Below are positions 13,851 through 21,727 of a stretch of DNA of 28,656 nucleotides, piece by piece; the first letter of the stretch is position 1; each line of letters starts with the position of its first letter. The stretch is from a virus. The translations under genes and the position numbers were made by a program. The stretch covers positions 1 through 28,656 of the IMG/VR virus record IMGVR_UViG_3300005613_000325; one strand, given 5' to 3'. A model generated the notes under the pieces. It worked only from the letters and a program-made list of their open reading frames with translations, was not told the origin of the DNA and ran no database searches.

Positions 13851-14719
13851 TGACTCAAGTAAGGTTACAACTAGAACGCTCCTATCAGAAGCAGCTACAA
13901 CGTTTCCTAGCGAAATGGTATGCTTCTTTTGGGAGGGTTCTACGTCCGTACCTTTCAAATCTGCGGCAAGAATCATTAAGAATAAAGAAACTACCTAGAG
14001 CTCAGAGGAAGGACGCTACGAACATCGTCCTTTCTGAACTAGACTCTTTTGTAACAGAAATCAAGAAATCCCAAGAATTTTACGATTACCAGGAGTATAC
14101 TTATGTGTGGTTAGTCCGATTCTACGAGTTAGGGGCTATAGATGCCTCTGCTTCGATAGGCTACCCCGCCACTTCAACTAGGGTGAACAGGGCACTTCAG
14201 CGAGTATACGTGGCTAAGGAGGAGAAACGACGTTTCGAGTTGAAAGACGGACTAATCCTGTTTATGTTGCAGGATAGGGCCTATTTTTCTAGTGTTTTGG
14301 CGGCAGAGACTATGATAAGAGATGCCAAGAAGCTAATTAGGGATAAGTTCTTTAAATCAGATTCGGCAGTAGAAGAACTAGCTACTGAAATGACTACTAC
14401 CTTCGACAATATGTCCATTAAGCGGGCAAGAACGATAGTAAGAACAGAATCCCAAGTAGCTATAGGAAATGCCACGCATGATATGTATAAGCGGTCTGGT
14501 ATCGAGTATCATACTTGGCTATCTGTGGGGGACAAGCAAGTAAGACCCGCCCACAAGGACAATGACGGCACGACGGTTAGGGTAGGAGACCCCTTCCAGT
14601 CAGGACAGATACACACTGGAGACGGACCCCTAGCAACGAATTGTCGTTGCAGTACCATGCCTGTTATTATTGATGGGCTATCATTCTGGGGCGGAGGAGC
14701 TCTATTACCTGTTATTTAG
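13850..14719 (+). CDS. Minor head / head morphogenesis protein (Mu gpF, SPP1 gp7-like)
   Basis: A 289-residue protein just after the portal, overlapping it by TAATG. The diagnostic C-terminal region (about residues 188-275) reads RARTIVRTESQVAIGNATHDMY, then WLSVGDKQVRPAHKDNDGT and ATNCRCSTMPV, the standard signature of Mu F/SPP1 gp7 proteins. These bind the portal and a few copies are packed in the head, helping assembly and DNA ejection. The N terminus is basic and helical. One TGCGGCA copy at 13962 encodes Arg-Gln. Confidence 0.85.
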   Translation: MTQVRLQLERSYQKQLQRFLAKWYASFGRVLRPYLSNLRQESLRIKKLPRAQRKDATNIVLSELDSFVTEIKKSQEFYDYQEYTYVWLVRFYELGAIDASASIGYPATSTRVNRALQRVYVAKEEKRRFELKDGLILFMLQDRAYFSSVLAAETMIRDAKKLIRDKFFKSDSAVEELATEMTTTFDNMSIKRARTIVRTESQVAIGNATHDMYKRSGIEYHTWLSVGDKQVRPAHKDNDGTTVRVGDPFQSGQIHTGDGPLATNCRCSTMPVIIDGLSFWGGGALLPVI

Positions 14720-14727
14720 GAGAACAG

Positions 14728-15147
14728 ATGAGATATAATATTGATGGAGTTAGTAATTTATTGGCTAAATATAACAAAGCTGCCCTAGCTGCCGCTATTT
14801 TGCAGTCCGGGAAAAAGCCGCTGTTTTGTAGACGATTTTCCCGCAGACATTTTGAGTGGGTGAATAGGGCGGTTGTTGCGCTGTTAGATGTAACTAAAAC
14901 AGAGTTGGGCGATTATATTATCCCAGAAGAGGAAACGCTCGATAAGGTTAATGGGCGAAGAAAGCCTACTGGGAGATTACAATCCGTGCAGTTTACGGAC
15001 GACATCTCCCTAGCTCAATTGCCGGATGGAGGCCTTATGTGGATAACCTCTGGTGATGGGCAGCTAGACCCCACCATTAAAAAAGCCCTCTCAGACCTGG
15101 TTCAGGGCGCTAAGTTCTTTCGTGATGTTACTACAACAGACGATTAG
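14728..15147 (+). CDS. Hypothetical 139-residue head-region protein
   Basis: Unknown protein beginning MRYNIDGVSNLLAKYNKAALAAAIL, with basic KPLFCRRFSRRHFEWVNRAVV near residue 30 and an acidic tail FRDVTTTDD. A strong Shine-Dalgarno sequence (AGGAGAACAG) precedes it. It sits between the Mu F-like gene and the protease/scaffold promoter, where many phages carry a small head accessory gene. A terminator-like hairpin follows at 15163-15185. Confidence 0.5.
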   Translation: MRYNIDGVSNLLAKYNKAALAAAILQSGKKPLFCRRFSRRHFEWVNRAVVALLDVTKTELGDYIIPEEETLDKVNGRRKPTGRLQSVQFTDDISLAQLPDGGLMWITSGDGQLDPTIKKALSDLVQGAKFFRDVTTTDD

Positions 15148-15162
15148 TTGGTGTTTTCTCCT

Positions 15163-15185
15163 GGGGCAGGCCTCTTCCCTGCCCC
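15163..15185 (+). terminator. Terminator-like hairpin
   Basis: GGGGCAGG (15163-15170) pairs perfectly with CCTGCCCC (15178-15185) around a 7 nt loop. A T run (CTATTTTTCT) follows only after about 9 nt, so termination may be partial. It separates the portal operon from the promoter at 15233. Confidence 0.55.
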
Positions 15186-15232
15186 TAAGCCGCTATTTTT
15201 CTAAATTACCCAGATTATCTAGTACCCCCCTC

Positions 15233-15261
15233 TTGACAAAGCCGTCATTTTGTGTTAGACT
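15233..15261 (+). promoter_or_regulatory. Sigma70-type promoter for protease/scaffold and capsid
   Basis: Perfect -35 TTGACA (15233-15238), 17 bp spacer, and a -10 TAGACT (15256-15261) with extended TG. A run of C residues (CCCCCCT) sits just before the -35 box, as at 4134. Its place before the protease, scaffold and major capsid genes fits a strong structural-gene promoter. Confidence 0.72.
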
Positions 15262-15299
15262 AGCAGCTTACGCTACATTCTTTCACATGGAGGTGATAT

Positions 15300-16745
15300 A
15301 TGGGTACAGAGCTTTGGGTAGCAGATTCCCCGTTTACTTTTAGTCTTACTGATTCCGACAAAAAAGGCCTTGAAGTTCGAGGCTTTGCTTCTGTCGAGAT
15401 TCCTGATAGGGACAATGAGATTGTCCCACCAGAGGAATTCATATTAGACCGTTACAGACTTGCCCCAATCTTGCAAGTTGACCACAAGTATTGGAAGGAT
15501 GAAAATGGTAACGATATTTCTGTGGGGCGGGCAAAATACCTTTATGTCGCTCGCATCGAGTCCTCCGACGACCCTGAAACCTGGAACGTCATTGATGAGG
15601 ATGACGGCGAGTTTATCGACACTTACCCTAAAGCTCTTATCCCTGAACTGAAAAGTGGGGACAGGGGCTTATTTATTATTGCTGAAGTAACAGAACCAGC
15701 GGTAATTGAGAGGGTAGAATCTGGGGAACTTAGCACATTCTCTTGGAGAGGCTTATCGCGAGCAGAGGAAAGGCTCAACCCCCTCACTAAAAAGCTCGAA
15801 ATCGTATTAAAAGACATTGACCTCTACGAAATTTCTCTCGTACATATCCCCGCCAATCCAATGGCCACTTTCATTGCTAGGAAGTCGCTAAGTGCGGTTA
15901 AGTTAGATAAATCACGTTTTGAGACCACCTCCCAGGCAGTCACTTACCTGACGGAGCATGGTTTGTCATCGGACAACATCGAGGAGTCCGATAATTTCTT
16001 TGTTGCCCTTCAGCGGCCAGAGGCACCACTACCACTCCGAGAGTTGGATGTCTGCAAAGCCGCAACACCGGGGGTATCAATGGTTGTAGGTCCGAAGACG
16101 CCTATTACGCAAGTTCTTCCATTATCGGAGGACCAAGTTCTCCTTGATGTTTTATGTAAATTTAATACCATGGAGGTTAATATGAAAACTGATAAAGATA
16201 CTGAAGTCAGTGAAGATACAGCAAAGAGCCAGGAACCCGTAGAAAACACGGAAGTCACTGAGACTACCGAAGAGGTGACTGAGACTGACGCTGTTTCTAA
16301 ACAGCTTGAGCTTTTAGGTTCGGCTATTAGCGAAAAGACGTCTACTGGCGTTGTTTCCGCTCTAGCCCCTATGCTTGAAACCCTTACTTCGTCCCTCAAG
16401 GACATCGGCGAAGGGCTCAATGCCTTTGTTGCGAAGGTTGTGGAAGAGTTAGAGGAGAAGAAGGAGGAAGAGAAAGAGGCTAAAGTAGAAGAGCCTAAAG
16501 AAGAAAAGGAAGCAGTCGAAGCAGTTAAGTCTTCGGACGTCCAAGACGCAATTAAAGAGTCTGAAGAAAAGACCGCTAATCTCCTTAATGAGGCTCTCAA
16601 GGGCTTTGCCGAAACTCTAGGCCAAGTGCAGAAGAGTGTTGAAAAGATTGGCGACACTACCCCGGACGCTATTGAGCGTGAAGAGTCCATCAAGGGGGCA
16701 GAGGAAAAGAAAGACCTCTGGGCAGGCGCAATCCCAATGGGTTAA
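15300..16745 (+). CDS. Prohead protease with C-terminal scaffold domain
   Basis: A 481-residue protein. Residues 1-200 look like an HK97-type prohead serine protease: VRGFASVEIPDRD, LQVDHKYW (His62), GELSTFSWRGL (Ser145/Ser148) and LYEISLVHIPANPMATF (Glu177 and the typical PANP ending). The protease clips scaffold and capsid N termini during head maturation. Residues 295-481 are an acidic, glutamate-rich coiled coil typical of scaffolding (KVVEELEEKKEEEKEAK). The 190-290 linker is less defined. Start chosen by GGAGGTGATAT before the ATG. An internal start at residue 295 probably yields the scaffold alone. Confidence 0.82.
   Translation: MGTELWVADSPFTFSLTDSDKKGLEVRGFASVEIPDRDNEIVPPEEFILDRYRLAPILQVDHKYWKDENGNDISVGRAKYLYVARIESSDDPETWNVIDEDDGEFIDTYPKALIPELKSGDRGLFIIAEVTEPAVIERVESGELSTFSWRGLSRAEERLNPLTKKLEIVLKDIDLYEISLVHIPANPMATFIARKSLSAVKLDKSRFETTSQAVTYLTEHGLSSDNIEESDNFFVALQRPEAPLPLRELDVCKAATPGVSMVVGPKTPITQVLPLSEDQVLLDVLCKFNTMEVNMKTDKDTEVSEDTAKSQEPVENTEVTETTEEVTETDAVSKQLELLGSAISEKTSTGVVSALAPMLETLTSSLKDIGEGLNAFVAKVVEELEEKKEEEKEAKVEEPKEEKEAVEAVKSSDVQDAIKESEEKTANLLNEALKGFAETLGQVQKSVEKIGDTTPDAIEREESIKGAEEKKDLWAGAIPMG
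16182..16745 (+). CDS. Nested scaffold protein, in-frame internal start
   Basis: A 187-residue product beginning MKTDKDTEVSEDTAKSQEP and identical to the C-terminal part of the protease gene. GGAGG at 16172-16176 lies 5 nt before an ATG in an AT-rich stretch, an excellent start site inside a coding frame. The product is acidic, with predicted coiled coils (EELEEKKEEEKEAKVEEPKEE). This copies the lambda C/Nu3 arrangement, where a protease gene contains the scaffold gene. The scaffold guides capsid assembly and is then removed. Confidence 0.65.
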   Translation: MKTDKDTEVSEDTAKSQEPVENTEVTETTEEVTETDAVSKQLELLGSAISEKTSTGVVSALAPMLETLTSSLKDIGEGLNAFVAKVVEELEEKKEEEKEAKVEEPKEEKEAVEAVKSSDVQDAIKESEEKTANLLNEALKGFAETLGQVQKSVEKIGDTTPDAIEREESIKGAEEKKDLWAGAIPMG

Positions 16746-16803
16746 TTCTCGGGTAATAAGCCTATTTACATTTTTCAATTAAGTTTTTAATGGAGATACA
16801 ATT

Positions 16804-17850
16804 ATGAGTGATATTTTTAATGGGATTGCAATTCCAAACCTTACGGGTGTCGAAGAACGAGAAAAGTCTGGTTCGGTAATCGGCCCCCAATCTATTCCAA
16901 ATAGTATGCTGACGCGAGAGCAGTCGGATGCCTTCATCAATAAGATGGTAGACCTCACGACTATTCTCCGTATGGCGCGTATTGTGAAGATGAACCGCCC
17001 AACGAAGGAAATCAATAAGCTCGACATCGGGCGTATTGTGACGGAAGGGGCGAACACGACGAGCCGGGCACGAACCCGCATCGTCGATGAGTCGGTCATC
17101 CCGCTCACCAGCGTGAAGTACCGCTCGGCATACGACTTCAACCAGGACACCTTTGAGGACAACCTGGAAGGCGAAGCCCTCCGAAATAAGGTTGTTGATA
17201 TGATGGCCACTCAAGTCGCGAATGACATCGAACTCGCGGCTATTCAGAGTGACTCAACTATCCTCACCGGAGATGCGGCATCAGACGAGAATAACCTTCT
17301 TGGTGTTAATGACGGATGGCGTAAAGACCTTCTGGACAATGTTCCCAATGCTCAAATCCTTGAGTGTGGTGGAGCAGCTCCTTCGGAAGACCTTTATTAC
17401 GACATGATTAATGCTCTTCCTCCACGGTACTCGCGAATGACGAATGACTATAAGTGGCTCGTCCCTATCCGCACGTACAATAAGTGGTGGAAGGATATTG
17501 CGGCTCGTCAGACTCAACTCGGTGACGAGATGATTGTCAATGGCGAACTGCCAGGTGCATTCGGCGTTGGTATGGTCAAGGTCACGCAGTTCCCAGAAGA
17601 CCTCACCTATGGTACGGTTGGTACGGATTCTTCGGACGTATGGCTCACCCCTCCGAGCAACCTGATTTACGCTATCCAGCGTGACATCAAGCTCGAATGG
17701 GAGCGAGTACCTCGTACTGACTCGTGGGAAGCCACGGTCCACACGCGAATCGACTTCGCCATCGAAAACCCAGACCTCGTTGTTATGGCAACCGGCCTGA
17801 AGATTGATGGAGCCGATTACGTTTCCGGCGCAGCGACTAACCCAACGTAA
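16804..17850 (+). CDS. Major capsid protein
   Basis: A 348-residue protein following the protease/scaffold, where the main head subunit is expected. Recognisable features include a charged, helical N-terminal half, TRIVDESVIPLTSVKYRSAYDFNQDTFEDNL near residues 94-123, and a helix MMATQVANDIELAAI near 132-146 like the spine helix of HK97-fold capsids. Codons shift visibly toward C-ending forms (GAC, CTC, ATC), a sign of very high expression. TGGAGATACAATT precedes the ATG. The precise capsid family was not recognised. Confidence 0.8.
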   Translation: MSDIFNGIAIPNLTGVEEREKSGSVIGPQSIPNSMLTREQSDAFINKMVDLTTILRMARIVKMNRPTKEINKLDIGRIVTEGANTTSRARTRIVDESVIPLTSVKYRSAYDFNQDTFEDNLEGEALRNKVVDMMATQVANDIELAAIQSDSTILTGDAASDENNLLGVNDGWRKDLLDNVPNAQILECGGAAPSEDLYYDMINALPPRYSRMTNDYKWLVPIRTYNKWWKDIAARQTQLGDEMIVNGELPGAFGVGMVKVTQFPEDLTYGTVGTDSSDVWLTPPSNLIYAIQRDIKLEWERVPRTDSWEATVHTRIDFAIENPDLVVMATGLKIDGADYVSGAATNPT

Positions 17851-17860
17851 GAGTTAGAAT

Positions 17861-19003
17861 ATGAGTAGTTCCCAAGTACCTGGCATTGTCAGTTTGACCG
17901 GCAGTGAACCTGTCGAAAACCTCCCCACCCATTGCGAAGGATTAAATATCTTAGTCGCAATGGGCGGGGGACTTGGGGACGCTCTTATTGCTGTAGGCAG
18001 TGTAGCGAAGTATTTTGATGGCGTAGCGATGGTAGACGCGGCAGTGATGAAACACCAATCACCCGTAATAAAACAACTCAAAGGGGTACGAAACGTTTAC
18101 CAAACACAGGCGGTAAACAACCCCGCATTCCGACGTGAGTACGATGTTTACTTAAACTTCGGCAGGGTATTTAATAACCCTAAAAACCTCCATCAGGAGG
18201 ATTATTATAAGTTAGTAGGAAATAAAGCAGGCATTGGGGTAGATGTTGGCGAGCTAGAAGGTTTTGACGTAGAACAAGGAAACGAGATATTCCTCCACCC
18301 TAGCGCGAGTAACCCCAACAGGCGGTGGACCGAGGAGAAATGGGAAGAGCTGGCGTTTGAGCTTCGAGATAGAGGCTATGCAGTAACCTTCCTTGGCACG
18401 AAAGATGAGTTTGGCTTCTCGGCAGAGGGTATTTTGAAGTTGAGTGACGTAGACGAAGACCTGCTATATCAGGTAGCTTGTTTATCGAAGGCGAAATACT
18501 TCATTGGTAATGATTCAGGCTTTGCCCACTGTGCGGGATTATTGGGAGTGCCAGGAGCAGTCCTATTTTTCGCCACACGGGCCCAAGACGTTATTTGCCG
18601 TTACTCCTCACTCACGGGCATAGAAGTATACGATAAGTTAGGTGTGCAAGCGAATTCATCCCTCAATCCAAGAGACCCAATTTGTTTGAAGTGCATAGAG
18701 AGCATGACGCCTGGGGACGTGTTAGAGGCAACTGGGTTTGACACACCAGTAGTTGAAGAGGGTTCAAGAGAGAAGTGTCCAGAGATTAGATTGCCAATCA
18801 ATCTCCTCAACGAAGATAAGTGCCAAGGATTGTATAATCATTTGTTTAAATATTTTGACCTCTCCGGCAAGGAAGATTCAAACATAACACTAGATGTACA
18901 AAGTAGTAAGATTGCATACGTAACAGTTGGTGATAAAGTAAACCACCTCTCGCTCGACTGTTTTGAGAACATTCCAAGGGCCCTTAGAGAAATGCGGAAT
19001 TAA
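17861..19003 (+). CDS. Family 9 glycosyltransferase (heptosyltransferase-like)
   Basis: A 380-residue protein with the GT9 pattern. NILVAMGGGLGDALIAVGSV (29-48) is the N-terminal glycine-rich loop. FLHPSASNPNRRWTEEKWEELA (144-165) and FIGNDSGFAHCAGLLGVPGAVLF (214-236) are the sugar-nucleotide binding motifs of this family. GT9 enzymes transfer heptose or related sugars in bacterial cell-surface synthesis. The gene lies between the major capsid and connector genes, on the same strand and tightly packed. A role in decorating capsid or tail proteins, or altering the host surface, is inferred. The C terminus (about residues 290-380) is unassigned. Confidence 0.85.
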   Translation: MSSSQVPGIVSLTGSEPVENLPTHCEGLNILVAMGGGLGDALIAVGSVAKYFDGVAMVDAAVMKHQSPVIKQLKGVRNVYQTQAVNNPAFRREYDVYLNFGRVFNNPKNLHQEDYYKLVGNKAGIGVDVGELEGFDVEQGNEIFLHPSASNPNRRWTEEKWEELAFELRDRGYAVTFLGTKDEFGFSAEGILKLSDVDEDLLYQVACLSKAKYFIGNDSGFAHCAGLLGVPGAVLFFATRAQDVICRYSSLTGIEVYDKLGVQANSSLNPRDPICLKCIESMTPGDVLEATGFDTPVVEEGSREKCPEIRLPINLLNEDKCQGLYNHLFKYFDLSGKEDSNITLDVQSSKIAYVTVGDKVNHLSLDCFENIPRALREMRN

Positions 19004-19740
19004 TGGTCTACTACGAAATCGGCTACTGCCTCCCACCGACGACTATTATCGACTGGAATCCAGACCCCAATGAGCTGGATTTTGAGGGCAATTACTTATC
19101 CGTTAGTGAGCTTGCAGCCAGTAAATATGACGGAGAGACCATCGACCTCTCTGCGTACTGCGGCGAAGAGATTTATGCGGCCATTCAATTAGCTGAGTCC
19201 ACGGTAGAGAATATTACCGGGAATATATTTTACGCGAAGCCAGAGGTAAATTCCTTTGACGGTAGACGATACAGGCTATTTTTCCAACCTAAAGTGCCTT
19301 ATCCCCTCCTCACCATTAATAGTGTGGTTGACCAGGACATATATGGCACTACAGTCACCACTTATGAAGAGAATGTTGACTTTGTTAATTATGGCGGGTA
19401 TATTGAGTTATCTGGCAAATATCCGGTGAACTCTCGCCGCCAGTCCTGTTCGGCAGGCGTTTGGCCTAGCGGCCAGAAAAATATCGTAGTTGATGGTGTG
19501 TGGGGTATGGAGACAACTCCCCCAGAGATTAAAGAGGCTGTTAGGATACTTGCGGCAGAGACACTAGTTCCAGGCTTTTATCAACTGCCGCCCAACGGCA
19601 TTATTGATGCACAGTGGGATGACTTTGAGGTACAATACGCGACGCCCCTCCAAAAGGGGCAGGCCACAGGCTTTGATAAAGTGGATAATTACTTACAGCC
19701 TTTTATTAATTACTCAACGACCTTTCAATTTATACCATAA
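19003..19740 (+). CDS. Head-tail connector protein (gp6/adaptor-like)
   Basis: A 245-residue protein in the connector position after the capsid gene. Helical SAYCGEEIYAAIQLAESTVENITGNIF and the strand-rich DGRRYRLFFQPKVPYPLLTINSV, plus PPEIKEAVRILAAETLVPG, match the layout of phage gp6/gp15-type adaptors that attach to the portal ring. The gene begins inside the glycosyltransferase stop (TAATG) and ends the same way, so it belongs to a translationally coupled row of neck genes. A TGCGGCA copy encodes its LAAE. Confidence 0.65.
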   Translation: MVYYEIGYCLPPTTIIDWNPDPNELDFEGNYLSVSELAASKYDGETIDLSAYCGEEIYAAIQLAESTVENITGNIFYAKPEVNSFDGRRYRLFFQPKVPYPLLTINSVVDQDIYGTTVTTYEENVDFVNYGGYIELSGKYPVNSRRQSCSAGVWPSGQKNIVVDGVWGMETTPPEIKEAVRILAAETLVPGFYQLPPNGIIDAQWDDFEVQYATPLQKGQATGFDKVDNYLQPFINYSTTFQFIP

Positions 19741-20117
19741 TGGGTTCGAGAATACCACTTCACGGGTTAGCTCACAAAGTTCGAGTGTTTGAAAAGACAC
19801 CGCAGGACGACGGAGCAGGGGGCATAGAGCTGGGGGCTGAAGTAGATATAATAGCCTCCTGGAAATGCCGTGTGTCCATTTATCGAGATAAAGAGCAGCT
19901 AGAGGATTTTGGTCAGGCGGGCAGGAAGCTCTGGAGTGTAATAGGCAAAGTAAATAAGAGTGTAGAGGAGTCACAGTATATCCAATTAGTATCCGGTAAC
20001 GCCGTAATAGACCAGACAGATGTATTTAGGGTTGTTAGGGTTTATCACGCACAGGACGACTTTGGTAAATTACACCATACGAGTGTTTTGATGGAACTTG
20101 AGGACGGAGACACCTAA
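19740..20117 (+). CDS. Head closure / stopper protein (SPP1 gp16-like)
   Basis: A 125-residue beta-rich protein. Features such as LAHKVRVFEKTPQDDGAGGIELGAEVDIIASWKCRVS near the N terminus and DVFRVVRVYHAQDDFGKLHHTSVLMELED at the C terminus are typical of small head-closure proteins (head-tail joining), which plug the portal after packaging. Coupled by TAATG to both neighbours. The family name is an inference from length, order and the N-terminal pattern. Confidence 0.6.
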   Translation: MGSRIPLHGLAHKVRVFEKTPQDDGAGGIELGAEVDIIASWKCRVSIYRDKEQLEDFGQAGRKLWSVIGKVNKSVEESQYIQLVSGNAVIDQTDVFRVVRVYHAQDDFGKLHHTSVLMELEDGDT

Positions 20118-20716
20118 TGCTCACTATCCAGGCAGAATTACGGAAGATACATACCGGCCTGATACAAGCACAGCGGGATTTGCCAGACATTACTTCGCGG
20201 GCAATCATGAAGACGATTGACCAAATATACCTTCCACGGTTGAAGAATGTTATGCGGAACCCGGGGGATTATGACCTTGACTGGGACCCAGATATGGAAG
20301 ATGTCCCAATCCCATGGACGGGGCGGTTTGAAAAGTCACTAAATATAATGTCTTCACAGCGGTCCTCCTTCGACGGCTCAAATGTTACTGTTAGTGTATC
20401 GGGAAACGATTACATTTTAAATATTGAGGAGGGGGCTCTTCCCGACGACATCACAAGTAGGGAACCTTTGCGGTCATGGATAGCTACGAAGTGGGCAGCC
20501 CAACGTGGACTCACTAAAGCTAGTGTAAAGGCGAACGGGATGAAGTGGGACCAGTTCATTAACGAAATGACGCTCGAGATTCGAGCTAATATTAAATCTC
20601 ACGGCGGGGTAAGAAGAAGACCCACTATTGAAGAATCATTTGAGATGGTAGAAGATTTAATGGCTCACGGAGCCATGTCGGAAATTAGTATAGAGGTTAG
20701 AAGAAGGATAGGATAA
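20117..20716 (+). CDS. Neck/tail completion protein, unassigned family
   Basis: A 199-residue protein between the head-closure and tail-terminator-like genes, the slot of HK97 gp10-like tail completion proteins. It has a helical N terminus (MLTIQAELRKIHTGLIQAQRD), a middle with strands (VTVSVSGNDYILNIEEGALPD) and a basic region SHGGVRRRPTIEE. These fit the family loosely, so the assignment depends mainly on gene order. Coupled by TAATG to both neighbours. Confidence 0.55.
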   Translation: MLTIQAELRKIHTGLIQAQRDLPDITSRAIMKTIDQIYLPRLKNVMRNPGDYDLDWDPDMEDVPIPWTGRFEKSLNIMSSQRSSFDGSNVTVSVSGNDYILNIEEGALPDDITSREPLRSWIATKWAAQRGLTKASVKANGMKWDQFINEMTLEIRANIKSHGGVRRRPTIEESFEMVEDLMAHGAMSEISIEVRRRIG

Positions 20717-21168
20717 TGTCCCAAGCAAAACTATTTGGAGCGATTGCAGATAAGTTGCGGCAGGACACCGGAGTAGGCGGGTTAGTAGAATTGACTGGAC
20801 ATACGGCTAGTGACATCCGTATAGCCAGAGGCAATATCCTCACGGAGAGGAAGAACCCTTTTCTTAGCATTGGCATCGAGGCATCTAGTCCCGTCATCTC
20901 GGAGGGCGGAGCTCAGACCCAACGTGCCGTGATTAAATTTAGTGCTTATGCTGCTAAAGATATTGACTGTTTGCGACTTGCGGATAGGATGGAGGAATTA
21001 TTACTCTTTTACGGGAGAAATAATCGAGAGTATTATGATTTTTCGAATGACGAAATATGCAACCAGTCAACGAAATTTCAAAAGCGTATGCGTAGAGTAT
21101 ATGACGAGGATTGTGATACGTGGATGTGTAGCGTATTAGCAAGCATCACATGGGTTATAAAAAGTTAA
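20716..21168 (+). CDS. Tail terminator-like protein
   Basis: A 150-residue protein directly before the tail tube gene. It starts MSQAKLFGAIADKLRQDTGVGGLVELTG, contains NPFLSIGIEASSPVISEGGAQTQRAVIKFSAYA and ends in a beta-rich stretch (WMCSVLASITWVIKS), the layout of tail terminator proteins of long-tailed phages. These cap the tail tube to set its end and join it to the head. Codes across one TGCGGCA copy (Leu-Arg-Gln). Family assignment is moderately certain by order and topology. Confidence 0.6.
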   Translation: MSQAKLFGAIADKLRQDTGVGGLVELTGHTASDIRIARGNILTERKNPFLSIGIEASSPVISEGGAQTQRAVIKFSAYAAKDIDCLRLADRMEELLLFYGRNNREYYDFSNDEICNQSTKFQKRMRRVYDEDCDTWMCSVLASITWVIKS

Positions 21169-21184
21169 ATAGGAGATATACATT

Positions 21185-21673
21185 ATGGCTGACGCTAATA
21201 ATATTCTTATAGGTGCCGCTTCCATCGAGTTGAATGGCACAGATATTGGTTTCACTCAAGGTGGGACTACGGTACGAAGCGCGATTGAATCTGTTGAAGT
21301 CCCTGCCGACCAGCAGGCAGCAATAGTTCGAAAGGGCGTTTCTATGAGACGAATGTACGTCACGTTTGGCGTATTAGAAATTAGTTTGGATTTTATGGCA
21401 GTTGCTTATTCGCTGCCTTCCTCGCAAGTTGTTGGGGGAACGCAACTGACTCTTGGGTACGCAGACTCTTGTTGGGTCCCAAGCCACTCGCTTACGCTGG
21501 TTGGTCCTGCCCCCGGCTGCGGCACTAGAACGTGGACGTTTCCAAACTGTAATGTTCTGACAGATACGGAATATGCTATGACGCGGGAAAACGCATCCGT
21601 ACTCGAAACAGAGTTTGAGGTTATTTCAGACGCCAACGGCAATTTCGGCACTGTCGTTGATATTGTAGCGTAA
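21185..21673 (+). CDS. Major tail tube protein
   Basis: A 162-residue protein, beta-rich with short turns: NNILIGAASIELNGTDIGFTQGG at the N terminus is the usual opening of tail tube proteins (IGAG.i.ing.digft.GG). It has C-ending codons like the capsid gene and a strong, repeated initiation site (AGGAGATATACATT). Tube proteins form the hollow tail through which DNA passes. No second Ig-like domain is seen. Confidence 0.75.
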   Translation: MADANNILIGAASIELNGTDIGFTQGGTTVRSAIESVEVPADQQAAIVRKGVSMRRMYVTFGVLEISLDFMAVAYSLPSSQVVGGTQLTLGYADSCWVPSHSLTLVGPAPGCGTRTWTFPNCNVLTDTEYAMTRENASVLETEFEVISDANGNFGTVVDIVA

Positions 21674-21680
21674 ATAACCA

Positions 21681-21697
21681 GTGAAATTGATTTCACA
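21681..21697. promoter_or_regulatory. Near-palindromic operator candidate, copy 4, or weak terminator
   Basis: GTGAAATTGATTTCACA differs by one base from the copy at 11066 and is fully palindromic except for the centre. It lies between the tail tube gene and the next gene. The following AATTTTTCATTT would also allow a weak hairpin terminator (stem GTGAAA/TTTCAC, loop TTGA), so its role here is less clear than at the other sites. Confidence 0.4.
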
Positions 21698-21727
21698 ATT
21701 TTTCATTTAATTTAGGAGATATACATT

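Noticed and set aside
16010-16693. Minus-strand frame of 227 residues in the scaffold region
   Set aside because: Serine-rich shadow of the glutamate-rich coiled coil (antisense of GAA/GAG codons).
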